Both the position numbers and the translations under genes were made by a program. This document shows, piece after piece, positions 27,471 through 35,377 of a DNA stretch of 64,000 bases. The stretch's first letter is position 1. Each line of letters opens with the position of its first letter. Below the pieces are notes generated by a model. The model ran no database searches. It was not told the origin of the DNA and saw only the letters and a list, made by a program, of their open reading frames with translations. Source of the DNA: Mesorhizobium loti R88b. GTDB taxonomy: Bacteria; Pseudomonadota; Alphaproteobacteria; Rhizobiales; Rhizobiaceae. The stretch is from positions 2,047,001 to 2,111,000 of the forward strand of contig NZ_CP033367.1 of assembly GCF_013170845.1 (NCBI RefSeq), read 5' to 3'.

Positions 27471-27527
27471 TTTTCTCCCAAGGCCATCCCTCAACCCAAC
27501 CATCCCCAAGCAGAACGGACAAAGACG

Positions 27528-28274
27528 ATGAACTGGTCATTCCAACTTTACAGCGCCCGCAATTTCCTGCCCTGGACGGGCGTGCTCGCGACACTCGGCA
27601 AGCTCGGCTATACGCAAGTCGAAGGCTTTGGCGGCGTCTATGACGACCCCAAGGCCTTCCGCGCCGAACTCGACAAGAACGGCCTTGCCATGCCGACCGG
27701 GCACTTCTCCATCGACGCGCTGGAGAAGGATTTCGACGGCGTGCGCAAAACGGCCGAAGCGCTCGACATCAAGCTCTTGATCTGTCCGTATCTGTTGGCA
27801 GAGCAAAGGCCGACCGACGCGGCCGGCTGGCGTGGCTTCGGCGAGCGCCTGGCCAAGGTCGGTGAGGTGGCCGCGAAGGCCGGCTACGGCTTTGCCTGGC
27901 ACAACCATGATTTCGAGTTCAAGGCGCTCGCCGACGGTTCCGTGCCGCAGGATCACATCTTGTCTTCCGCTCCCGGTATCGGCTGGGAGATGGACCTCGC
28001 CTGGGTGGTGCGCGGCGGCGCCGATCCGCTGCCCTGGATTGAAAAGCATGGCAAGCGCATCGTCGCGGTGCATGTCAAGGACATCGCCAAGCCAGGCGAA
28101 GGACTGGACGAGGATGGCTGGTCGGATGTCGGCCACGGCACCATCGACTGGGCCGGATTGATCAAGCTGTTGCGGGCCAAGAGCGCGACAAAATACTTTG
28201 TCATGGAACAGGACAACCCCAACGACATCGAGCGCTTCGCCCGCCGCTCGATCGCATCCGTCAAGAGCTACTAG
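27528..28274 (+). CDS. Sugar phosphate isomerase/epimerase-family TIM-barrel protein
   Basis: The 248-residue protein belongs to the AP-endonuclease-2 TIM-barrel family. Metal-ligand segments are visible in FAWHNHDFEF, EMDLAWVVRGG, VAVHVKDIA and FVMEQDNP. Such enzymes isomerise sugars or act on 3-keto sugars. It is followed by a Gfo/Idh/MocA dehydrogenase, the usual pairing in 3-keto-glycoside or inositol-like catabolism, and belongs to the LacI-controlled operon. A specific substrate cannot be read from the sequence. Confidence 0.88.
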   Translation: MNWSFQLYSARNFLPWTGVLATLGKLGYTQVEGFGGVYDDPKAFRAELDKNGLAMPTGHFSIDALEKDFDGVRKTAEALDIKLLICPYLLAEQRPTDAAGWRGFGERLAKVGEVAAKAGYGFAWHNHDFEFKALADGSVPQDHILSSAPGIGWEMDLAWVVRGGADPLPWIEKHGKRIVAVHVKDIAKPGEGLDEDGWSDVGHGTIDWAGLIKLLRAKSATKYFVMEQDNPNDIERFARRSIASVKSY

Positions 28275-28285
28275 GAACGATCACC

Positions 28286-29428
28286 ATGGCAAAGAAACTG
28301 GGTATAGGCGTCATCGGTTGCGGCAACATCTCGAAGGCGTATTTTTCGCTGGCGCCGCTGTTTCGCGGCATCGAGATGCGCGCTTGCGCCGACATCAACA
28401 TGGACGCGGCGAAAGCACGGGCGAAGGAATTCAAGCTGCGTGCCGAGACCGTCGAGGACCTGCTCAAGGCCGCCGACATCGACATCATCGTCAACCTAAC
28501 GATACCGGCGGTGCACTACGAGGTGTCGAAGCAGGTGCTCGACGCCGGCAAGCACGTCTATTCGGAAAAGCCCTTCGTGCTGTCGCTGAAAGAGGGCCAG
28601 GACCTCAAGGCGCGGGCGGAAAAGAAGGGGCTGCGCATCGGCTCGGCGCCCGACACCTTCCTCGGCGGCGCGCACCAGCTGGTGCGTGAACTGATCGATG
28701 AGGGCAAGCTCGGCAAGATCACCAGCGGTACCTGCCATGTCATGGGTCACGGCATGGAACACTGGCACCCCAATCCGGATTTCTTCTTCCAGCCGGGCGC
28801 CGGGCCGGTGCTCGACATCGGGCCGTACTACATCACCAACCTGATCCAGCTGATCGGACCGGTGAAGCAGGTGGCGGCCTTTACGACAACGCCGGCCAAG
28901 GAGCGGACGATTTCATCGAAGCCGCGCGCGGGTGAAAAGATTCCGGTCAACACGCCGACCACCATTCATGCCGTTCTGGAATTCGAGAATGGTGCCGTGG
29001 TGACGCTGAACACCAGCTGGGATGTCTGGGCTCACGGCCATGCGCCAATGGAACTCTATGGCGAGGCCGGCACGGTGTTCGTGCCGGATCCGAATTTCTT
29101 CGGCGGCGAGGTGCGCATCACCGAGGAGGGCAAGCCGGTCAAGAAGCTGCCGAAGTGGAAGCACCCGCTTGGGGTGCCGAACGAAATGCACGGTCAGGGC
29201 ATGATGGCCAATTACCGCACCTCAGGCCTTGCCGATATGGCGCTGGCGATTGTCGAGGGGCGGCCGCATCGCTGTTCAATGGAACTGGCGCTGCATGCCG
29301 TCGATGTCATGACGGGCATCCTGCGTTCCGGCGAGACCGGTAAGTTCGTTGCCATACAGACCACTTGCGAGCGCCCGGCGGCGCTTGGCGTCAAGGCTGC
29401 CAAGGAGCTGCTGGCCAAGAAAAAGTAG
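28286..29428 (+). CDS. Gfo/Idh/MocA-family sugar dehydrogenase
   Basis: The 380-residue protein has the NAD-binding motif GVIGCGNISKAY near the N-terminus, the family EKP motif (HVYSEKPFVLS) and the catalytic region GPVLDIGPYYITNLIQL. It probably oxidises or reduces the imported sugar, for example at C-3, with the preceding isomerase. The gap to the isomerase is 11 nt. It is likely the last gene of the LacI-controlled operon, as a repeat follows. Confidence 0.9.
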   Translation: MAKKLGIGVIGCGNISKAYFSLAPLFRGIEMRACADINMDAAKARAKEFKLRAETVEDLLKAADIDIIVNLTIPAVHYEVSKQVLDAGKHVYSEKPFVLSLKEGQDLKARAEKKGLRIGSAPDTFLGGAHQLVRELIDEGKLGKITSGTCHVMGHGMEHWHPNPDFFFQPGAGPVLDIGPYYITNLIQLIGPVKQVAAFTTTPAKERTISSKPRAGEKIPVNTPTTIHAVLEFENGAVVTLNTSWDVWAHGHAPMELYGEAGTVFVPDPNFFGGEVRITEEGKPVKKLPKWKHPLGVPNEMHGQGMMANYRTSGLADMALAIVEGRPHRCSMELALHAVDVMTGILRSGETGKFVAIQTTCERPAALGVKAAKELLAKKK

Positions 29429-29459
29429 GTCGCCGGGATTATCGATAATTTTGATTTGC

Positions 29460-29487
29460 CCCTCTCCCCGTTCTCGTGGGGAGAGGG
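29460..29487. repeat. Short inverted repeat of the CCCTCTCCCC type
   Basis: Arms CCCTCTCCCC and GGGGAGAGGG surround GTTCTCGT. Similar small palindromes are scattered in rhizobial genomes from memory; only this copy was noticed here. It may also act as a weak terminator for the dehydrogenase gene. Confidence 0.65.
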
Positions 29488-29564
29488 TAAAGGGTAGGGC
29501 GCTGGCCGGCTTGCCGCTGTTGCAATGGAGCTGGCGGTCTGTTCAGATTTCGAGGATTTTTCCC

Positions 29565-30611
29565 ATGCCCTATGTCGCCGCCGAAAATCGCTATGAAAAA
29601 ATGATCTACAACCGTTGTGGGCGGTCCGGCCTCAAATTGCCGGCGATCTCACTCGGGCTGTGGCACAATTTCGGCAATGACACGCCGCACAAGACCAAGC
29701 AGGCGATCGTGCGCAAGGCTTTCGATCTCGGCATCACGCATTTCGACCTCGCCAACAATTACGGTCCGCCGCCCGGTTCGGCCGAGACGGCTTTCGGCGA
29801 AATCCTGCGCACCGATTTCGCCGCCTATCGTGACGAGCTGATCATCTCGAGCAAGGCCGGCTATGAGATGTGGGCCGGCCCCTACGGCGAATGGGGCAGC
29901 CGCAAATACGTGCTGGCCAGCCTCGATCAGAGCCTGAAGCGGATGGGCCTCGACTATGTCGACATCTTCTATTCACACCGCTTCGACCCCGACACGCCGC
30001 TCGAAGAAACCATGGGCGCGCTCGACCATGCGGTGCGCTCGGGCAAAGCGCTCTATGCCGGCATCTCGTCCTACAATTCGCAGCGCACCCGCGAAGCCGC
30101 CGACATATTGAAGCAGCTCGGCACGCCGTGCATCATCCACCAGCCGAGCTATTCGATGCTCAACCGCTGGGTCGAGGAAGATGGCCTGCTCGACACGCTG
30201 GAAGGGTTGGGCGTCGGCTCGATCGTGTTCTCGCCGCTGGCGCAAGGCATGCTGACCGACAAATATCTCGGCGGCATCCCCGAAGGCAGCCGCGCCTCGC
30301 AAGGCAAATCGCTGCGCCCGGCCTTCATCAATGACAACACTGTCGCCAACATCCAGGCGCTGAACGCGATCGCCGGCAAGCGCGGCCAGACGCTGGCGCA
30401 GATGGCGCTGGCCTGGGTGCTGCGCAAGGGCAAGGTGACGTCGGCATTGATCGGCGCCAGCCGGCCGGAGCAGGTCGAGGATTGCGTCGGCGCGCTGAAT
30501 GTTCTTGATTTCAGTGATGCCGAACTGGCGGAAATCGATACTTACGCGCGCGAGTCCGACATCAATCTGTGGGCAGCTTCGGCCGAGCGCAAAGGCCCGC
30601 CGAGGAAGTAA
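29565..30611 (+). CDS. YghZ-type aldo/keto reductase (L-glyceraldehyde 3-phosphate reductase-like)
   Basis: The 348-residue protein matches the YghZ/AKR14 type: MIYNRCGRSGLKLPAISLGLWHNFG, then FDLANNYGPPPGSAE, IISSKAGYEMW and VDIFYSHRFDP. It probably reduces small aldehydes such as L-glyceraldehyde 3-phosphate or methylglyoxal. The start was placed at the ATG at 29565, since the longer reading frame runs back through the repeat into the previous gene. It may be co-transcribed with the sugar operon 136 nt upstream. Confidence 0.93.
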   Translation: MPYVAAENRYEKMIYNRCGRSGLKLPAISLGLWHNFGNDTPHKTKQAIVRKAFDLGITHFDLANNYGPPPGSAETAFGEILRTDFAAYRDELIISSKAGYEMWAGPYGEWGSRKYVLASLDQSLKRMGLDYVDIFYSHRFDPDTPLEETMGALDHAVRSGKALYAGISSYNSQRTREAADILKQLGTPCIIHQPSYSMLNRWVEEDGLLDTLEGLGVGSIVFSPLAQGMLTDKYLGGIPEGSRASQGKSLRPAFINDNTVANIQALNAIAGKRGQTLAQMALAWVLRKGKVTSALIGASRPEQVEDCVGALNVLDFSDAELAEIDTYARESDINLWAASAERKGPPRK

Positions 30612-30636
30612 AATTTCGCGGACAAGCCGGCAAACA

Positions 30637-30665
30637 AAAACGGCGGGATTCTCTCCCGCCGTTTT
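30637..30665. terminator. Bidirectional intrinsic terminator
   Basis: Arms AAAACGGCGGGA and its complement surround TTCTC, giving U-runs on both strands, between two convergent genes (AKR and trypsin-like protease). Confidence 0.9.
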
Positions 30666-30688
30666 CATGGCAAAGCAATCGTTCAGCC

Positions 30689-31786
30689 TCAGGGCGTCTT
30701 CGGCTTCTGGGCGGTGCCGAGTCCGACCTTGGGCTTTTCCGGCGCGGGCGCAGGGGTCTTCATCTTCGCCTCCACCCAACCGGTATAGTTGGCCAGCCGC
30801 GTGTAGATGCCATAGGCATCCTTGTGGCCGCAGGCTGCAGTGCCGTCCGCCGGGCCTTCGCCCCAGCTGACGATGCCGACCTGGACCGGGCCGTTGGCGC
30901 CGGTCATGAACAGTGGGCCGCCGCTGTCGCCATTGCAGGCATCGCGCGCGCCGCTGGTGGTGCCGGCGCAGATCATGTTGTTGGTCAGCGGATCGTTCAT
31001 GTCGGCGGCGATCGCGTTGGCCGCCGCATCGATGCCCTTTTCCGAGTAGCGCATACGGTGGGACAAATCGCCGAGCGCTGCCTTCAAATCATGCGCATAG
31101 ATGGCCTTGATACCGGTGTTGCAGGCCTTGTTTGGCTCCAGGTCCAGGTCGGCAACCATCAGCGTGGTCGGGAACGTCCCATCCTGCATCTTGCCCCAGC
31201 CGGTGACGGTCGTCTTGCCGGTGTCGGGGGTCGCCTCATGGGTGAGCTTGATGGTTGGTGCATCGGCTGAGTCTTCGAGCCTGAGCAGGCCGAGGTCATT
31301 GTCGAGCGTCTGCTCGCTGTAACCCTCGTTGACGATCACCTGCAACACTTTGTGGCGCTTGCCTTCGCTGAGTTCAGTGGCTCCGGTCAGCACGGTGACG
31401 GCGTCAGGCGAGATCGGCTTGCCCTTGTCGTTGAGGCAGTGCGCCGCCGTCAGCACCCAGTTCGGTGCGATCAGGCTGCCACCGCAGAATTGTGCGTTGG
31501 CCTGCGAGGCCGGGTTCTGATCCAGCCTGCTGGTGGTAAGCAAAGCGACCTGGAACGGATAGGCGCCCTTTTCGGCCTGGTTGCCGCCATAGACGCGATC
31601 GGTACCGTCTGGGTTCTCAGCCGCTGCCTTGGCCCTGGCATCGTTTACCCGCTGCATCGGCGAGACCACCGCTTCAGGCCTGACGGTGCTTTCATCCGCC
31701 CGGCCGGTGTTGATTGATGTGATGACAGCGGCGACGCCAAGCAGCGAAGCGGCAACCATTGGCCCGAACCGACTTGTGATGTGCAC
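30689..31786 (-). CDS. Exported trypsin-like serine protease with a zymogen activation site
   Basis: Translation is set at the GTG at 31786, 6 nt after a perfect AGGAGG, giving 365 residues with a signal peptide of about 30. The S1 triad is H116 (TAAHC), D164 (DNDLGLL) and S288 (GDSGGP). D282 six residues before the serine marks trypsin-like Arg/Lys specificity. The mature start is preserved as R64-VYGG, like an animal trypsinogen. A Pro/Lys-rich tail follows the domain. It is divergent from a second protease gene and convergent with the AKR. Confidence 0.92.
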   Translation of the reverse strand: MHITSRFGPMVAASLLGVAAVITSINTGRADESTVRPEAVVSPMQRVNDARAKAAAENPDGTDRVYGGNQAEKGAYPFQVALLTTSRLDQNPASQANAQFCGGSLIAPNWVLTAAHCLNDKGKPISPDAVTVLTGATELSEGKRHKVLQVIVNEGYSEQTLDNDLGLLRLEDSADAPTIKLTHEATPDTGKTTVTGWGKMQDGTFPTTLMVADLDLEPNKACNTGIKAIYAHDLKAALGDLSHRMRYSEKGIDAAANAIAADMNDPLTNNMICAGTTSGARDACNGDSGGPLFMTGANGPVQVGIVSWGEGPADGTAACGHKDAYGIYTRLANYTGWVEAKMKTPAPAPEKPKVGLGTAQKPKTP

Positions 31787-32183
31787 CTGAAACCTCCTGA
31801 GAATTCTCCCGCGCGGATCGACCCCAGGCATTGTGCAAGGAGGAGTGCCGGTCCGGCGACCCAGATGCGTGCCGTATCGAAACGGCGCGCGACCAGTCAC
31901 AAAACCGAATCCCACTTTTGCTAACCGTGCCCGCGAGCAGAACCCGCACAAAATCCTATAGCCCCCCGCGGGCTACGTGGAAGCAATTTGTCATTGCCAA
32001 TGTTGGATTATTTTAGGCAGTATACCGTTGCGGAACTTTTTTGGCGGGGGCCTTGAAAATGAGCGCCCAGATCAACGGTCGAAGGAATGCCGGTAAGCAA
32101 ACTGATTTTTTCGCATCACCACGATCTCGACAATATTTCTGTATTTGGATCCAGTCCTTGCTGACTTTTGGGAGAGTCTCACC
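31787..32183. other. Shared upstream region of two divergent protease genes
   Basis: This 397-nt region separates the GTG start of the trypsin-like gene from the ATG of the V8-like gene. It holds the AGGAGG of one and GGGAGA of the other. I see no further gene, repeat or clear palindrome; the section around 31980-32040 is AT-rich and probably contains promoters. Confidence 0.5.
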
Positions 32184-33272
32184 ATGACAAAACTGACTAA
32201 CACCATCATAGCGTCCGCATTGCTTTCCACCGCAATGTGGGTTGTTCCAGCTTTCGCCGCCGACCCCGGCTCCGCCAATGGCGGCAATGGCGAAAGCATG
32301 CGGGACGTATCTTCAGGCGACTTCAAGGCGGGTCGGGCAAAACCAATCACGACACCGAAGCTGACTGACGAAGACAGCCGCGCCGCGCCACTCACCGACG
32401 AGAAGACGGCTGTCAAATCCTATGGCATCGTCGGACGTTCCGCCGATGGCAAAGTGATCAAGATCGAGCCGAGCGAAGCTCTGCGCGAGATCATCATCAA
32501 GGAACTGAACGCGCCGGCCAATGGAACTGAAGGCGGCCCGCGCAAGACCGAGGATCCAGGGCTTGGCGAAGGGGAAGCCGGCCGTCAGGTTTTCGGCACC
32601 GACGATCGCGAGCAGGTCAAGAACACCAAGACCTATCCGTTCTCGGCAATCGGCTATCTCGAAGCCAAGTCGAAGACCGGCTATGGTAGCTGCTCGGCAA
32701 CGCTGATCGGCCCGCGCACCGTGCTCACCGCTGCACACTGCCTCTACAGCCATGAGGACAAGGACTGGCTCTCAGATTATCTGTTCGTGCCGGGCCTCAA
32801 CGGCAGCACCAAGGACGACGCGCCGTTCGGGGCTTTCGATTATGAAAGCGCCTATGTGCTGCAGGGCTTCATCGACAACTACCAGGGCTATTATGGTTCT
32901 GTGATCCCGTGGGATCTCGGCATCATCACGCTGAAGCAGGATGTCGGCACCAACCTCGGCTGGCTGGGCTATGCCAACTATGACGATCTTGGCGACTTCA
33001 CCGCCAATCTCGTCGGCTATCCCGGCGACAAGCCGATGGGCACGATGTGGAAGGCAAGCTGCGAAGTGAAAGCCGAAAACATCGCACCGGAATATTTCCA
33101 GTATGACTGCGATACGTTCCCGGGGTCGAGCGGCAGCGCGGTCTACGCCTACGACAACAACTCCAAGCAGCGCATCATTACCGGTGTCAACGTGGCGGAG
33201 AGCCCCGAGGCGAATACGGCCGTGCGCCTGAACGCCGCCAACATCCAATGGATCAACAGCCTCTATAAATAA
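32184..33272 (+). CDS. Exported V8/glutamyl-endopeptidase-like serine protease
   Basis: The 362-residue protein has a Sec signal (about 1-25, ending AFAA), a pro-region of about 110 residues and an S1B-type protease domain. The triad is H185 (TAAHC), D244 (PWDLGIITL) and S316 (in FPGSSGSAVY). Two disulfide-type Cys pairs are visible. The GxSGS serine motif and long pro-region fit V8-like endopeptidases. Start ATG follows GGGAGA. It is divergent from the trypsin-like gene, so both may be expressed together. Confidence 0.9.
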   Translation: MTKLTNTIIASALLSTAMWVVPAFAADPGSANGGNGESMRDVSSGDFKAGRAKPITTPKLTDEDSRAAPLTDEKTAVKSYGIVGRSADGKVIKIEPSEALREIIIKELNAPANGTEGGPRKTEDPGLGEGEAGRQVFGTDDREQVKNTKTYPFSAIGYLEAKSKTGYGSCSATLIGPRTVLTAAHCLYSHEDKDWLSDYLFVPGLNGSTKDDAPFGAFDYESAYVLQGFIDNYQGYYGSVIPWDLGIITLKQDVGTNLGWLGYANYDDLGDFTANLVGYPGDKPMGTMWKASCEVKAENIAPEYFQYDCDTFPGSSGSAVYAYDNNSKQRIITGVNVAESPEANTAVRLNAANIQWINSLYK

Positions 33273-33298
33273 GCGGGCTGGGTTGCAGTGACTGCGGA

Positions 33299-33326
33299 GG
33301 CGGCGGGTCAATCCCGCCGCCTTTTT
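33299..33326 (+). terminator. Intrinsic terminator of the V8-like protease gene
   Basis: Arms GGCGGCGGG and CCCGCCGCC around TCAAT, followed by five T residues. Confidence 0.92.
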
Positions 33327-33379
33327 CATGCCAATGCTTCCTGCGCGGCTTCCCTTGCACGAGGCCGGCTCGCCGCTCA

Positions 33380-33503
33380 AGCATTCGCCGTTTCAGGGAA
33401 ACGGCGAATGCTCTATCTCCTTGTTTTGACGCAATTCTCAAGGGAAAGCGCTACGCGCTCTTCCCGGGGAAAACCGCTCACACTTTTCCTGGAATTGCTC
33501 TAG
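33380..33503. repeat. Composite two-hairpin dispersed repeat, copy B
   Basis: The first hairpin has arms AGCATTCGCCGTTT and AAACGGCGAATGCT (33380-33412). The second (33431-33500) runs from GCAATTCTC to GGAATTGCTC. The second hairpin joins a left half like copy C (AAGGGAAAGCGCTACGCGCT) to a right half like copies A and D (AAAACCGCT...CACACTTTTCC). It fills most of the gap before the MORN-repeat gene. Confidence 0.8.
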
Positions 33504-33547
33504 GCTCGACTTGCCAAGGGGTTGAGGCATCCAAAGGGGCTTTTGGG

Positions 33548-35377
33548 ATGGCGCGGGCAAGGGCAATTCTGGGGATCGCGGCGGTATCGATGCTGGGTGC
33601 GTTGATGCTTTCGCCGGCTTTCGCGGATCAGTCCACGCCGCCCGCCGGCGCCTGGACGGAGCGCGTGCAGATTCTCTACCAGGCGGACACACGCTCCGTG
33701 CTGCGAAGAACCGTGCGGGTATGGGATTTTCATCCGGAGAGGAACCTGGACTTCGTCTGGGAACCAGCGGCGGGCCAGTCGCCCGACAGGACCATCGCAG
33801 GGGACGGTACCATCAACGGCAAGGGCAGGCTGGTATGGCGGGTACGCGGCTCGGCGAGCTATGACCCGAAGACCGTCTATTCCAGCTACTTTGGCGATGT
33901 CAGGAACGGCCGGCCTGATGGGCAAGGCCGGCTCGAGCTACGCTCGGGCGAGGTGTTCGACGGCAATTGGCTGGCCGGAGAGCTCAACGGCAAGGGCATC
34001 CATATTGATGCCGACGGCAACCGCTATGAAGGCCAGTTCGTCGCCGGCATTCCGAATGGCGAAGGCAGGTTGCTGTCGAAAACCGGTGAGATCTTTGCCG
34101 GCTCTTTTGTCGATGGGCTGAAGAACGGTAAGGGCCAAACCCGGCTTGCCGGCGGCACGGTCTATCAATCGCAATGGGTGATGGGCAAGGAAGTCGGCGG
34201 CTCGCGCCCGGACGTGCTGGCCGATGCCAGGGTCGGCGGCCTGCTCAAGGCGCAGGCCGGCGGCGGCGACGCCAACAAGGTCGAGATCGGCGTGGTGGTC
34301 GATCAGCGCATGACGCAGCAGACTGACTTGAAATATCAGCACCTGGTGCGCGACGAAGACGTTGCGATCTATCCGGAGGATAATCTATACAACGATGCCT
34401 GGAACGGCACCGGGCAGGTCAACACCACCAATGTCTATGAAGGCCAGGACTGGGAGAACACACCGGCCTTTGCCGAGGTCGACCTGAAGACGACGGACGA
34501 GTCCAAGGTCAAGCTCGACAGCCTGGAAATGAAGGTTGCCGCCAGCGACGCCTATCGCAAGCCGATGCTGTCCATCTCCGAGCATTTCGGTTGCATAGGC
34601 TTCCGGCCGGATTTCACGATCGTCAACAATGGCTGGGGCGACGCCAAGGACATGAAGATGTCGATCCAGTTCACCACGGTGGACGAGGACGGCAAGCCGA
34701 CGGGCCAGGCAAGCCGCATGTTCACCAAGGATATCGGCGATTTCGGCGAGGGCGTCGATGTGTCGATCAAAAGCGTGCTCGACGAAGCCGGCGTCGATAC
34801 GGCGAGCCTGGAGACCGGGCGCTTTCCCTGTCCCTCGGTCGACAGTCTCAATGTCTGCCGCAGCCAGCTCACCAACAAGATCAATTTCGGAGAGGTCGGC
34901 GATTATCTCGGCAATTTCAACCAGGCGATGACGCTGAACGCGATCGGCAAGTTCGACTATTCATGGGCTGACGATCAGGGCCATGTCTACCAGCAGAGCG
35001 AGCCGTTTCGCGCCCAGATGACCATGGCCGTCTTCGAGGTTCCCGAATCGATGGCCGAATGCGGCGATGGCGGTGGCGGCAGCCCGGAAGCGATGCGCTA
35101 CCAGAACATCGAATTCCCGATCGGCAAGCACGACTACACTTTTCCCATGCCGGTGCGTGGCAACAAGAACGTCAGCGCCTATACGGCACGGCTGAAGATG
35201 TGGTCGTCGATGTCGTCGATCCACAGTTTCAGCATCGCTGCACACTTCGCCGACGGCAGCGTGCGCGAGAGCAAGCCCGTGACCTTCTTCTACTTCCGGC
35301 CGAAGCAATCGCTGTTCGAAACCAAGACCGAACCAGCTGCCTGCTATCTGCCGCGCCAGATGGCTGGCTGCGGATAG
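33548..35377 (+). CDS. Exported MORN-repeat protein
   Basis: The 609-residue protein has a signal peptide (about 1-26, ending SPAFA), about five MORN repeats between residues 85 and 213 (for example YFGDVRNGRPDGQGRLELRS, FDGNWLAGELNGKGIHID, YEGQFVAGIPNGEGRLL) and a large C-terminal part of unknown fold with few cysteines. MORN repeats form a rigid beta meander that binds lipid or protein. The stop directly abuts the stop of the convergent MEMO-CapA gene with no spacer. Function is unknown; an envelope scaffold in the caspase island is a guess. Confidence 0.88.
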   Translation: MARARAILGIAAVSMLGALMLSPAFADQSTPPAGAWTERVQILYQADTRSVLRRTVRVWDFHPERNLDFVWEPAAGQSPDRTIAGDGTINGKGRLVWRVRGSASYDPKTVYSSYFGDVRNGRPDGQGRLELRSGEVFDGNWLAGELNGKGIHIDADGNRYEGQFVAGIPNGEGRLLSKTGEIFAGSFVDGLKNGKGQTRLAGGTVYQSQWVMGKEVGGSRPDVLADARVGGLLKAQAGGGDANKVEIGVVVDQRMTQQTDLKYQHLVRDEDVAIYPEDNLYNDAWNGTGQVNTTNVYEGQDWENTPAFAEVDLKTTDESKVKLDSLEMKVAASDAYRKPMLSISEHFGCIGFRPDFTIVNNGWGDAKDMKMSIQFTTVDEDGKPTGQASRMFTKDIGDFGEGVDVSIKSVLDEAGVDTASLETGRFPCPSVDSLNVCRSQLTNKINFGEVGDYLGNFNQAMTLNAIGKFDYSWADDQGHVYQQSEPFRAQMTMAVFEVPESMAECGDGGGGSPEAMRYQNIEFPIGKHDYTFPMPVRGNKNVSAYTARLKMWSSMSSIHSFSIAAHFADGSVRESKPVTFFYFRPKQSLFETKTEPAACYLPRQMAGCG

